The notes below the pieces were generated by a model. It was given only the letters and a program-made list of their open reading frames with translations. It made no database searches and was not told where the DNA came from. A stretch of DNA of 64,000 bases, taken from NCBI GenBank assembly GCA_030149295.1, contig JASBRV010000086.1:1-64000 (forward strand), read 5' to 3'. How positions within the stretch are numbered: the first letter of the stretch is position 1; each line of letters opens with the position of its first letter. Shown here one piece after another: positions 7,101 to 14,974 of the stretch. A program made the position numbers and the translations under genes. The stretch comes from Bacteriovoracales bacterium (GTDB lineage Bacteria > Bdellovibrionota > Bacteriovoracia > Bacteriovoracales > Bacteriovoracaceae).

Positions 7101-7325
7101 ATGGCTCAGCACAATGTACGAGAGGGTGCATATGGAAGTATTAGTTCAATTCTTTTCGGTTCTGATGGGGAAACCCTCACAGAAGAGGATGGAATATGCC
7201 TTAAATTACAAGATGATGAGTGGGAATTTTGTTTCTTCAGAGATGATGTCCCTTACTTGATCAAAGCCCTACAAAAAGCACAGGAGCTTGGTTGGGCGCC
7301 TACAGATGCACCAGGAGATGAATGA
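7101..7325 (+). CDS. Hypothetical phage protein, 74 aa
   Basis: Acidic, unrecognised. Contains GICLKLQDDEWEFCFFRDDV, likely beta strands. AAGGAG precedes the ATG. First gene of the rightward early block; its stop overlaps the next start (ATGATG). Confidence 0.65.
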   Translation: MAQHNVREGAYGSISSILFGSDGETLTEEDGICLKLQDDEWEFCFFRDDVPYLIKALQKAQELGWAPTDAPGDE

Positions 7326-7531
7326 TGAAAGTTATCAGCAAGAACGATCAAAGGCTGTTAGGAATAAGCACACAAAAAGCTTCTCCTTTTCACGAAGAAC
7401 CTCTCGTCCTGATTACAGAATCAGTTATATTTGATCAAGATGAATGTGTTATAGTAGAAAATAGAAGAGAAGCTTTGGAAATTATTTCTTACCTACAAAA
7501 TGAGGTGGATCATGGTATCTTCAGTAAATAA
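7322..7531 (+). CDS. Hypothetical phage protein, 69 aa
   Basis: Unrecognised. Two adjacent ATGs (7322, 7325) overlap the preceding stop, so translation is coupled. It overlaps the kinase-like gene that follows. Confidence 0.6.
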   Translation: MMKVISKNDQRLLGISTQKASPFHEEPLVLITESVIFDQDECVIVENRREALEIISYLQNEVDHGIFSK

Positions 7532-8051
7532 AAATCTGTGGATCATCCGAGGACTTCCCGGATCAGGTAAAAGCACTTTGGCTGTTGCTTTGTCGAAGAT
7601 TCTGGATGATTGTGTACATTATGAAGCAGATATGTTTCATATGATCGGTGGTGAATACCATTGGAAGCCTGAGAATGTCCCTAAATCTCACAAATGGTGT
7701 CAGGGCGTTGTCAACAGTGAGATGGGTATCCGAAGTAATATCATCGTATCCAATACATCCCTTGTAAGAAAAGAGTATCAGGTGTATATTGATATGGCTG
7801 AAAAGCGTGGATATACAGTCAACATGATCCTTTGTCAAGGAGATTATGGGAGTATTCACAATGTACCTGCTCATACCATTGAGAAGATGAAGAATCGCTT
7901 CCGTTTGGACCCTGAAGAGCCCGAGGCATACGTTTATGATGCTGAGAGCTTCTGTAACGCTCTCTCAGAGCATTTAAAAGATGGTTTGAGTGCCAGGGAG
8001 GCTTTTGATGAAATCCTCTTAGAGAGCGTTACAGTGCGTCTGAGGAAGTAA
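7512..8051 (+). CDS. P-loop polynucleotide kinase-like protein, 179 aa
   Basis: Starts with a P-loop (LWIIRGLPGSGKSTLAVAL) at residues ~9-27, then a D-containing strand (HYEADMFHMIGG) and a lid-type basic helix near the C-terminus. This is the AAA_33-type kinase fold shared by T4 polynucleotide kinase and small-molecule kinases. GAGGTG precedes the ATG at 7512, which is preferred over 7500. The substrate cannot be read from the sequence; the nearby RNA ligase and metallophosphoesterase genes make 5'-OH RNA kinase a reasonable inference. Confidence 0.7.
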   Translation: MVSSVNKNLWIIRGLPGSGKSTLAVALSKILDDCVHYEADMFHMIGGEYHWKPENVPKSHKWCQGVVNSEMGIRSNIIVSNTSLVRKEYQVYIDMAEKRGYTVNMILCQGDYGSIHNVPAHTIEKMKNRFRLDPEEPEAYVYDAESFCNALSEHLKDGLSAREAFDEILLESVTVRLRK

Positions 8052-8325
8052 AAGACATCTGAATAGATCATAAGATTCTCTATTGATCTATATAAACCCA
8101 ATAAACACCAATAAAACCTAAAGACCTTCAGAGATATCTAGAACCTCCAAAGAGTTCTCTTTATATATCTATAGATATCTTATAAGGAGGGTAGCATGTA
8201 TGTGTTTAGGTGTTCTAGTTGTTTGTGTCTATTGGTGTTGATGTGTCCATAGGAGTAATTTATTGGATATCTTGTGGGCACAAGAGGATACTTAAGAATT
8301 ACTGGATAACAACCAAGGAGAAATC
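8052..8325. other. Gene-free region with nested dyad symmetry
   Basis: No open frame. AACACCAATA (8104-8113) pairs with TATTGGTGTT (8230-8239); inside, ACCTAAA (8116-8122) pairs with TTTAGGT (8205-8211). The middle is rich in GATATC-type palindromes. CTTGTGGGCACAAG (8271-8284) is a small extra palindrome. The 14-mer TGTGTTTAGGTGTT (8201-8214) recurs exactly at 59847 in the only other long gene-free region. Candidate replication origin or shared control region. Confidence 0.6.
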
Positions 8326-8877
8326 ATGGGAAAGATTTATATAACAAGTGACTTGCACTTTTATCATAAGAGTATTTTAAAGCATTGCCCTAACACCAGA
8401 CCTTTTGCTGATGTAGAAGATATGAATGAAAAGTTGATTGAACAAATTAACAACTGTTTGATTGGTGCTGGTGATCACTTGTATATCCTTGGAGATTTTT
8501 CTTTCAAAGGTAAAGAGCGAACGAGAGAAGTCCTTGAGAAGCTACCTTGTGGTAAAATTACTTTAATCCTTGGTAATCATGATCTTCACTTCGAGGGCTT
8601 CTACAAGAAATACTTTCATGAGGTTCAGCGTTACAAAGAGATTCGGTGGTATGATGAGGAAGGTGAGAAGATTAAGGTATGCCTCTTTCATTTCCCAATT
8701 CAAAATTGGAACCAAATGGGAAGAGGTGCTGTACATCTTCATGGCCACCTCCATAGTAATTTCTATACAGGAATTCGCCGCAGAGATGTAGGGTATGACA
8801 GCAGTGGTCGTATCTACAGCCTTGATGAAGTTATGAAGGATTGCCTGAAAGAGCCTTCTAATCTCAGTCACCATTAA
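8326..8877 (+). CDS. Calcineurin-like metallophosphoesterase, 183 aa
   Basis: All metal-binding motifs of the family are present in order: DLHFYH (residues ~8-13), GDFSFKG (~56-62), GNHD (~84-87), FHFPI (~121-125) and GHLHSN (~142-147). The family hydrolyses phosphomonoesters or diesters with two metal ions. Single-domain cytoplasmic protein of normal length for phage members. It sits between a kinase-like gene and an RNA ligase gene, which would fit removal of 2',3'-cyclic or 3' phosphates from broken RNA; the substrate is inferred. AAGGAG precedes the ATG. Confidence 0.85.
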   Translation: MGKIYITSDLHFYHKSILKHCPNTRPFADVEDMNEKLIEQINNCLIGAGDHLYILGDFSFKGKERTREVLEKLPCGKITLILGNHDLHFEGFYKKYFHEVQRYKEIRWYDEEGEKIKVCLFHFPIQNWNQMGRGAVHLHGHLHSNFYTGIRRRDVGYDSSGRIYSLDEVMKDCLKEPSNLSHH

Positions 8878-8886
8878 GGAGGTGTT

Positions 8887-9108
8887 ATGAATATTAATTT
8901 AAGGGAGATGGTTGAAGATTTCTTTACAGGCATTGGTTTGTCATATATCTTTATCTTCACTTTCTCTTCAATAATTGAGTGGTCTTTCAATTGGAATCCT
9001 GAATCCTGGGGTCAAGGAAGAATCCTTTTCTCTGTCTTGGTATTCTGGTGTTTTGCTGCAACCTTTGTAAGATTCAAAGAAGGTAGATATGATAAGGAGG
9101 ATGTATGA
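8887..9108 (+). CDS. Phage membrane protein, 73 aa
   Basis: Two hydrophobic segments (about residues 14-30 and 43-58) separated by a Trp-rich loop, with a charged C-terminus. AGGAGG precedes the ATG. It overlaps the RNA ligase start by 4 bases. Function unknown. Confidence 0.65.
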   Translation: MNINLREMVEDFFTGIGLSYIFIFTFSSIIEWSFNWNPESWGQGRILFSVLVFWCFAATFVRFKEGRYDKEDV

Positions 9109-10037
9109 ACCCTGTTCAGAATATCAAAGAGTATGAGGATATCCCTAATAAGTACATCAGAGTCAAAGAGGAGGCAGAAGGGTACGTTGTCAAGTATTCC
9201 AACAAAGCTTTTTATGATTCTGCTTGGAATGAATATCCTCAGCTTCTTCAGGCAAGAGGTCATATCTTTGATAAAAAGACAGGGGATATTATTGTTCGTC
9301 CTTTCGACAAGGTATTCAATTACAGACAAGAAGAAGCCGGTGCAGAAGTACACCCTGATGACATGGTGGTTGCTGTTGAGAAAATTAATGGCTTCTTGGG
9401 AGTAGCTACTGTCCTTCCTACCGGAGTGGTTATTTATAGCACTACAGGAACCACTTCAAGTGATTACGCTAAGCTTGTACGAAAGCATGTGTCTGGGAAA
9501 ATGGAAGGATGGTTTATGGAATCTGTCCATAAGACTTTCCTGTTTGAAATCTGTGACCCATCCGATCCTCATATTATCCCAGAAGAAGAAGGAGCCTATT
9601 TGATCGGTGTGAGAGACGTTGATACTGGTCACTCTTACACAGAGGATATATTGGACCTCCAAGCTATCGCTATGGGGTTCAAAAGACCTTATTGGGAATT
9701 CACCACAATGGAAGAAGTTGTATCGCAAGCAGAGGATTGCCAGATTGAAGGGTATATGGTGAAGACTCTTGATGAGAATGAAGACTATGTTTGTAAACTG
9801 AAGTCTCCTTATTACTCTTTCATTAAAACTCTTGCGAGAAAGAATTGGAAGGATAAAGCCCAAGAGTTGATTGATTTTACTAGCAATAGAGGCGCCCTAG
9901 GTATGTACTGTTTCGACAGTATCATGTGGATGTACAAATCCACTGAAGCCTTCGCCGAAGATCATGAGCAAAACAAAGTGCAATTCCTTAGACGTGTGAT
10001 TGATGAATATTATGAAAAGGAGAAGTTTTATGAGTGA
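9105..10037 (+). CDS. RNA ligase, T4 Rnl1 type, 310 aa
   Basis: Nucleotidyltransferase ligase. The upstream segment ARGHIFD ... VRPFDKVFNY is typical of the Rnl1 family. Motif I is EKINGFLG with the AMP-accepting Lys at about residue 93, motif IV is IEGYMVK and motif V is CKLKSPYY. Rnl1 enzymes seal tRNA cleaved in the anticodon loop. Its nearness to kinase-like and metallophosphoesterase genes, and the phage's own tRNAs, fits RNA repair against host anticodon nucleases (inference). AAGGAGG lies before the ATG. Confidence 0.85.
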   Translation: MNPVQNIKEYEDIPNKYIRVKEEAEGYVVKYSNKAFYDSAWNEYPQLLQARGHIFDKKTGDIIVRPFDKVFNYRQEEAGAEVHPDDMVVAVEKINGFLGVATVLPTGVVIYSTTGTTSSDYAKLVRKHVSGKMEGWFMESVHKTFLFEICDPSDPHIIPEEEGAYLIGVRDVDTGHSYTEDILDLQAIAMGFKRPYWEFTTMEEVVSQAEDCQIEGYMVKTLDENEDYVCKLKSPYYSFIKTLARKNWKDKAQELIDFTSNRGALGMYCFDSIMWMYKSTEAFAEDHEQNKVQFLRRVIDEYYEKEKFYE

Positions 10038-10191
10038 TAAGATGACAGACAGAGAGAAAATGCTTATCTATGAACAGGTTCTTGTTAATATATCTAAAAT
10101 GTATTCACATGATTGGGATCAAATGAAGTCAGCATCTATTCAAGCTTTAAATTTTGTTAAAGATAAGGAGAAAGGAAATGGGGATGTTTGA
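10030..10191 (+). CDS. Hypothetical phage protein, 53 aa
   Basis: Small charged helical protein. The ATG at 10030 is preferred because AAGGAG lies 7 bases before it; it overlaps the end of the RNA ligase gene by 8 bases. No function. Confidence 0.6.
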   Translation: MSDKMTDREKMLIYEQVLVNISKMYSHDWDQMKSASIQALNFVKDKEKGNGDV

Positions 10192-10594
10192 TCTTAACTG
10201 TTGGATGGATTACACCACAGTGTTAGCATTGTCTTTGATGATTCTATCTGTAATTGTAGGGCCAATTCTCTACCACTTAGGTTATTTGTGTTATAGGTAT
10301 GTGAATGACAAAGAGTATGATCATAATCTAGGATATTTTGCACTCATCTTTAAAGATGATGATGACGATGATTGGGATGAAGATGATTCTGCTGGGTGTG
10401 CGCTGAAAGTTGCAACAATTTCCTTCTTTGGCACATTTCTAGTTGGGTTGCTGCTTTGGTACTGGCCTCTAACTCTTTTTTGTATCGTTATTTATGGTAT
10501 CCTCTTCTGCCTCAGAGGTCTTATTCGGTTGAAAAGAGATTTGCAAAATCATAAGGAAGACCCTAAAGCACATAAAAGAGAAGGAGGTGTGTGA
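10178..10594 (+). CDS. Phage membrane protein with acidic loop, 138 aa
   Basis: One hydrophobic segment at residues ~12-38, then a very acidic stretch (DDDDDDWDEDD), then two more hydrophobic segments (~78-120) and a basic C-terminal tail. It is probably an inner-membrane protein. Start chosen by the AAGGAG before 10178. The acidic loop could bind cations; no family recognised. Confidence 0.65.
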   Translation: MGMFDLNCWMDYTTVLALSLMILSVIVGPILYHLGYLCYRYVNDKEYDHNLGYFALIFKDDDDDDWDEDDSAGCALKVATISFFGTFLVGLLLWYWPLTLFCIVIYGILFCLRGLIRLKRDLQNHKEDPKAHKREGGV

Positions 10595-10824
10595 TGGAAT
10601 TGAAGGTAGGAGATAAAGTCAAAATTGTTGGCCCTCAATTAACTGAAGATGGTTATCAGAAGAAATGGAATGCGTATGATACTCTGTATTGGACTACAGA
10701 GATGGATGCATTGATCGGGATAGAAGCAGTAATTGTTGAAGGCAGCTTCAGTGATTATGGACTGAATATTCCTCGCTTTGAGAATTATGGGTTTTCTGAT
10801 GATTGGTTGGAGAAAGTAGAATGA
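10594..10824 (+). CDS. Small KOW/SH3-like phage protein, 76 aa
   Basis: MELKVGDKVKIVG at the start and GFSDDWLEKVE at the end; clear paralogue of the protein at 2933. An in-frame GTG one codon upstream (10591) is also possible; AGGAGG fits either. Its stop overlaps the next ATG. Confidence 0.65.
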   Translation: MELKVGDKVKIVGPQLTEDGYQKKWNAYDTLYWTTEMDALIGIEAVIVEGSFSDYGLNIPRFENYGFSDDWLEKVE

Positions 10825-11102
10825 ACCTGTATGGCACTCTAATTACATCTAGTAGAGGACATTCTAACCTTTCTGTAAAAGAGAGGAATCTTGGTGTAGA
10901 TGTTTATTGTCCGAATGAAATCCTAAAAGACTTTGCAACAGAGGTTATTACTAAAGCCCTCCACCAAGTTGAAGAGTTTGATGAACACCTGAAGGTAGCT
11001 GATAAAATTGGAATAGGCCCTACTGAAGCAGCTTCAGCTTATTACAATGGAGTTATCTTTTTAGGATTAGATGAATATAGAGAAGTTTTTAAAGGAGATT
11101 AA
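10821..11102 (+). CDS. Hypothetical phage protein, 93 aa
   Basis: Unrecognised alpha/beta protein. ATG at 10821 overlaps the preceding stop (ATGA), which fits coupling better than the upstream start. It precedes the DNA ligase gene directly. Confidence 0.6.
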   Translation: MNLYGTLITSSRGHSNLSVKERNLGVDVYCPNEILKDFATEVITKALHQVEEFDEHLKVADKIGIGPTEAASAYYNGVIFLGLDEYREVFKGD

Positions 11103-11104
11103 CT

Positions 11105-12232
11105 ATGGAATGGCCTAATTTATATATCAAAGACTCAAAAGGGAAGACCCGTGTGTGGTCTGTTAAGACAGAAAAAGATAGCATCATTGTTTCTCATGGT
11201 GTGCTTGGTGGTAAGATTCAGGAGAAAATCACCAAAGCTAAAGGGAAGAACATTGGCAAATCCAATGAAACCACACCAGAGGAACAGGCAGTATTAGAAG
11301 CACAATCCAAGTGGAACAAGCAGAAAGATCGTGAGGATTACCATGAAGATGTAGAACAGGCTGGTAAGCAGCTTCGTCCCATGCTAGCCCTGGATTACCA
11401 TAAAGTACCTCATAGGGTGAAGTGGGAAGAAGCAGTGAGTCAGCCTAAGCTGGATGGACTTCGCCTTGTGTGTGGTTCACGGTGGGTTGATGATGGTGAA
11501 TTTGAGATGCTTACCCGGAAAGGAGAAACATACCAAGTGCCTCATCTTCGGGAAGAGGTGGAGGATTTTTTAAGTCTAGTCAGAGTCATTTCCAGGTCGC
11601 CTGTGTGGGCACTTGATGGGGAGTTATATTGTCATGGTATGCCTCTTCAAACCATCACAAGCCTCGCTAGGAAAAATAAACCTGAATCAGAACAACTTGA
11701 GTTTTGGATTTTTGATCTTGTGATCCCAGGGATGTCTCTTGGAGAAAGATTGAGTGTTTTGAAGAGAGCTTTTGATTCCCACCAGAAATCAGGAGACCTT
11801 CAATATCTAAGGATGGTGGAGACAAATCACTGCAATGATGCAGAGACTCTAAAAGAGCATCACAAGCAATTCCTTCAACAAGGTTGTGAAGGGACAATGA
11901 TCCGTCACCTGCACAGTGACTATGCTGTGGCCCAACGCTCTGCTGATCTTTTCAAGTACAAAGATCACTACACGGACGAGTTTAAGGTGATTGGTGCATG
12001 GGAAGATAAGAATGGTAATATCATGTTTACTTGTGAGAGTAAAGCAGGTGAATTTGATGTGACTCCTAAGCGTACACATGATGAGCGCAAAGAAATGCTT
12101 AAGAGTGCCAATGACTTCATTGGACAGTGGCTCACTGTAAAGTATTATGACTTCACTATTGACGGTATCCCTAAGTTTGGTGTAGGATTGGATATTCGTG
12201 AATGTGATGAAGATGGTAATCCATTGGTGTAA
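11105..12232 (+). CDS. ATP-dependent DNA ligase, 375 aa
   Basis: Residues 1-60 form a WGR-like N-terminal module. The catalytic core follows: motif I QPKLDGLRL (Lys accepts AMP), motif III WALDGELY, motif IV EGTMIRH and motif V LFKYKDH, then an OB-fold region. The enzyme seals nicks in double-stranded DNA during replication and repair. Length fits phage ligases with an extra N-terminal domain. It is followed by small genes of the early operon. Confidence is high for ligase; DNA rather than RNA substrate is based on motif context. Confidence 0.9.
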   Translation: MEWPNLYIKDSKGKTRVWSVKTEKDSIIVSHGVLGGKIQEKITKAKGKNIGKSNETTPEEQAVLEAQSKWNKQKDREDYHEDVEQAGKQLRPMLALDYHKVPHRVKWEEAVSQPKLDGLRLVCGSRWVDDGEFEMLTRKGETYQVPHLREEVEDFLSLVRVISRSPVWALDGELYCHGMPLQTITSLARKNKPESEQLEFWIFDLVIPGMSLGERLSVLKRAFDSHQKSGDLQYLRMVETNHCNDAETLKEHHKQFLQQGCEGTMIRHLHSDYAVAQRSADLFKYKDHYTDEFKVIGAWEDKNGNIMFTCESKAGEFDVTPKRTHDERKEMLKSANDFIGQWLTVKYYDFTIDGIPKFGVGLDIRECDEDGNPLV

Positions 12233-12243
12233 GGAGAAATAAT

Positions 12244-12732
12244 ATGAGTAATAAGGTTGAAGTAGGTAAGATGTATAAGTTTAAGAACAAATTTGTTGAA
12301 TACTATACTATTGAGCAAGCTCCTGTTGGAAAGGTGCTTTCATCTTTTGAGACACCAAATGGAACTAAAGGTGTTGTAGTGGCTTTTGATGAAAAGCCTA
12401 CAATTATTGAAAAATTGTATGGCCCAGCACCACAAGAGTGTGTTCAGCTCTTCAATATTGATCAAGAGAGTTTCTGGCAGATTGAAGAGGTAGAGCCTAA
12501 AGTTACCAAGCATGATGTAGGACGCCGCTATAACAAAATCACTCGAAAGATCAGAAACTATGTCAATGATTATTCAGAAGCTTGTCAAGATGTCGCCTTT
12601 AGTGATGGCCTGGGATACCTAGCTACAGATGATCGACTGGACAAATGTAGAGAAACTTGGAAGACTCTGACTGAGTATGTAGATTTATCTTTGAAAGAAT
12701 TTAAAGACCTTGTTGAAAAATCCTGCCGATAA
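12244..12732 (+). CDS. Hypothetical phage protein, 162 aa
   Basis: N-terminal part starts VEVGKMYKFKNKF, the SH3-like layout seen in other small genes here; the C-terminal half is helical (residues ~95-162) with two Cys. AAGGAG before the ATG. Function unknown. Confidence 0.65.
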   Translation: MSNKVEVGKMYKFKNKFVEYYTIEQAPVGKVLSSFETPNGTKGVVVAFDEKPTIIEKLYGPAPQECVQLFNIDQESFWQIEEVEPKVTKHDVGRRYNKITRKIRNYVNDYSEACQDVAFSDGLGYLATDDRLDKCRETWKTLTEYVDLSLKEFKDLVEKSCR

Positions 12733-12743
12733 AGGAGAAACAA

Positions 12744-13028
12744 ATGATTACTGATCTAGAGATATATGATATCTTCCGCATCGCATACAGTGATATGTTT
12801 GGAGATAGAGAGGAAGATGATTTCTTGTTTGATGAAGTCATTGACTATGCACATGAGGTCTTGGAGTCGGGTTCAATTGATGTTATGCTTGATTTGATTG
12901 AGCGTCTTATCTATATGACTCATCCCGTCCAAGCATGGACTGGTGAAATCTATCACAGCATTGGTAAGATTGAATTGAAAGATAAACAGATTCTTATGGA
13001 AGCGGCCATTAAACGTCTAGCCCGATAG
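12744..13028 (+). CDS. Hypothetical phage protein, 94 aa
   Basis: Acidic, all-helical by composition; no motif recognised. AAGGAG before the ATG. Part of the chain of small rightward genes after the ligase. Confidence 0.65.
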   Translation: MITDLEIYDIFRIAYSDMFGDREEDDFLFDEVIDYAHEVLESGSIDVMLDLIERLIYMTHPVQAWTGEIYHSIGKIELKDKQILMEAAIKRLAR

Positions 13029-13036
13029 GAGGGTTT

Positions 13037-13201
13037 ATGATAGTAGATCAAGACAACAAGAGTAAGTCTGTGTGTACAAGGTGTAATCTTGTCCCCGAGA
13101 ATGATGGACCTTGTATGAGGCAGTATTGCCCTAACATGATGAAACCCAGAAGGTTTGACAACAAAAGTCAGTGGTGCTATCCTGTATCTAAAGATGACTA
13201 G
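13037..13201 (+). CDS. Small Cys-rich (zinc-finger-like) protein, 54 aa
   Basis: Short frame preceded by AGGAGG. Two close Cys pairs, CTRC and C-x4-C (CMRQYC), lie within 20 residues, with one more Cys near the end (QWCYPV). This fits a small zinc-binding fold. It fills exactly the gap between two tightly packed genes, which supports it being real. Confidence 0.6.
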   Translation: MIVDQDNKSKSVCTRCNLVPENDGPCMRQYCPNMMKPRRFDNKSQWCYPVSKDD

Positions 13202-13212
13202 GAGGATATCTC

Positions 13213-13488
13213 ATGAAAAAGATCACCCGTAAAGAGGCCATGGATATGATTGAGAACACCAAAGGTAAAGTCTTCACTGTCAAGTTTACCAAAAGCTCTG
13301 GTGAAGAACGTGAGATGAATTGCCGGACTGGTGTTGAATCCTTTCGTCATGGTGGTGAGAACTCAACGGCTCACAAGCCCCACATCATCACTGTGTTCGA
13401 GATGCCTAAGCTTCAGTATCGGAAGTTTAACATCAATAACTTGAAAGAGTTTAAGTTTGCTGGTACTATGTACACTGTTGAAGATTAA
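13213..13488 (+). CDS. SH3-beta-barrel-type phage protein, 91 aa
   Basis: Has the pattern KGKVFTVKFTKSSGEEREMNC, then GGENSTAHKPHIITVFE, typical of a small family of phage proteins annotated as SH3 beta-barrel fold. It probably forms a compact barrel; the role is not known. AGGAGG before the ATG. Confidence 0.7.
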   Translation: MKKITRKEAMDMIENTKGKVFTVKFTKSSGEEREMNCRTGVESFRHGGENSTAHKPHIITVFEMPKLQYRKFNINNLKEFKFAGTMYTVED

Positions 13489-13500
13489 GGAGGTATACAT

Positions 13501-13950
13501 ATGAGGCTTATTGTTTTCCTGTGGTGTGTTTGTCTGTCTTCATTCTCATTTGCAGAAGAGATTTGTGAATCCACTTCAATAGGGTTCGGTGGATGGTCTC
13601 ACCATCAAGGGCTGTCAGAAGACACCTATGATTACAATGAGTCTCATGATATCTTTGGTATATCCTGTGATAATTTCAGTGTCATGTCTTTTAAGAACAG
13701 CTACTACGAAGATTCTTTTGGAGTAGGTTATGAGACCCCTAGGTTCTGGCAAGGACGATGGGGGCACCTGAGAGCCGATGTAAACGCTTATGTAGCTGTC
13801 TGGACTGACTACTATGATGATGGGTTCACTGATGAAGGTTTGCTTCCTGTAGGTGGTTTGAGAGCTTCTGCGTATATTGATAGGTTTAGGGTCGCTATCA
13901 CATCAGCCTATTATGTGACAACTCTTCATTTTGAATTGAGGCTTAATTAG
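13501..13950 (+). CDS. Secreted small beta-barrel-like outer-membrane protein, 149 aa
   Basis: Residues 1-18 form a signal peptide (hydrophobic core IVFLWCVCLSSFSF, cleavage after FA-E). The mature part has alternating aromatic/polar strands, the motif FKNSYYEDSFGVGYE, and ends in ...LHFELRLN, that is, an aromatic strand near the C-terminus. This fits a small outer-membrane barrel of ~8 strands. Such a protein in a phage early operon could alter the host surface or block superinfection; that is inference. PagP/PagL-like lipid A enzymes are conceivable, but no catalytic residues can be assigned. Confidence 0.6.
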   Translation: MRLIVFLWCVCLSSFSFAEEICESTSIGFGGWSHHQGLSEDTYDYNESHDIFGISCDNFSVMSFKNSYYEDSFGVGYETPRFWQGRWGHLRADVNAYVAVWTDYYDDGFTDEGLLPVGGLRASAYIDRFRVAITSAYYVTTLHFELRLN

Positions 13951-13958
13951 GAGGAATA

Positions 13959-14177
13959 ATGAAAATAGATAGATATGCCTTAGTCTTTGCCAAGAGTCAT
14001 ATAAAAACCTCTAAGAAATATAAACCAGGGAGCAAAGAGAAGAAGTACCACATTAACAAGTCAATGCAACTGACACAGAAAATCTTTTGTGAGCCGGAGA
14101 CAATCAACATCAAAGGGGTTCCCACTAATGTGATCGTCAACACCGTCACAGGAGATTATGTAGATATCTCATTTTAA
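13959..14177 (+). CDS. Hypothetical basic phage protein, 72 aa
   Basis: Strongly basic N-terminal half (SHIKTSKKYKPGSKEKKYH), so nucleic-acid binding is possible. AGGAGG before the ATG. No family recognised. Confidence 0.6.
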   Translation: MKIDRYALVFAKSHIKTSKKYKPGSKEKKYHINKSMQLTQKIFCEPETINIKGVPTNVIVNTVTGDYVDISF

Positions 14178-14192
14178 ATAAGGAAAATAATA

Positions 14193-14438
14193 ATGAACAA
14201 CTTAGTCCATATCAGCAAGGGAACCTTCGTAGACCCTACCAAAGTTATTGGAGTGGCCTGTGAAATCACGGGTGTAGAACAGAATTCCGATGAATACATT
14301 GATTACATGGAACCTACCTTTAGTGTCGTAATTTTTCTAGAGGGAGGTAATTGCATGTATCTTACTGAGTCTTTGGATTCCAATTCAATTGACTCTTTCG
14401 TTGAGAGTGTAGTAACCTTACTTTACCAAACACATTAA
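14193..14438 (+). CDS. Hypothetical phage protein, 81 aa
   Basis: Acidic, beta-rich by composition; no recognised motif. The ATG follows AAGGAAAA, a weak ribosome binding site. Confidence 0.6.
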   Translation: MNNLVHISKGTFVDPTKVIGVACEITGVEQNSDEYIDYMEPTFSVVIFLEGGNCMYLTESLDSNSIDSFVESVVTLLYQTH

Positions 14439-14448
14439 TAGGAGATAA

Positions 14449-14745
14449 AATTGTCCTGAAGGAGAATTTAATTGTTATACGCCTAGTGGTTTTGATTTTG
14501 TGGGGTGGAAGTATGGTGGTGGATGGTTCTATTTTGATGAAAATGATATTGAAGACTATGGGTTTCAAGATGAAATCACCCTAGATGATATCTTTAATCC
14601 TGAAAAGGTTCTAAATGAACAGGAAGAAGACACCATTGAATCTCTAATCAATAATGTCAGGGATACTATTCGGACTCTGAAAAAGAAAGAAATGGAGTTG
14701 GAAATCACCATTCAATACGATTTCCTTGATGACCTGTTAGACTAA
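14449..14745 (+). CDS. Hypothetical acidic protein without a clear start codon
   Basis: The frame is open from 14449 to 14745 and encodes CPEGEFNCYTPSGFDF, then an aromatic/Gly-rich segment and a coiled-coil-like acidic C-terminus. No ATG, GTG or TTG exists before GTG 14500, which lacks a ribosome binding site, yet two good ribosome binding sites (GGAG at 14441, AAGGAG at 14459) lie upstream. The protein-like sequence before 14500 suggests the true start was lost, is non-standard, or a base is missing. Confidence 0.5.
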   Translation, partial: NCPEGEFNCYTPSGFDFVGWKYGGGWFYFDENDIEDYGFQDEITLDDIFNPEKVLNEQEEDTIESLINNVRDTIRTLKKKEMELEITIQYDFLDDLLD

Positions 14746-14769
14746 CACAAACTGAAAAGGAGAAAGAAA

Positions 14770-14952
14770 ATGGATAGAGCGGAAGCATCTAAGAAGATTG
14801 ACGAGCTTATGAAGCAAGCAGCCGATTGTGTATCTGAGGCAGAACGTATTGCTGATGAGCATGACCTTGAATTTAGTATGGACCTTGGTGGTTATGGTAT
14901 GGGAGGCTGGTACTCTTCAGGTGAGTGGCAAGCTTCTTCTCATTCTTGTTAA
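14770..14952 (+). CDS. Hypothetical phage protein, 60 aa
   Basis: Helical first half (MDRAEASKKIDELMKQAAD), then a Gly-rich C-terminal part (GGYGMGGWYSSGEW). AAGGAG before the ATG. Small proteins of this layout are found in many phages, of unknown function. Confidence 0.65.
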   Translation: MDRAEASKKIDELMKQAADCVSEAERIADEHDLEFSMDLGGYGMGGWYSSGEWQASSHSC

Positions 14953-14974
14953 TCTGATATCTCAGGAGGATTTT

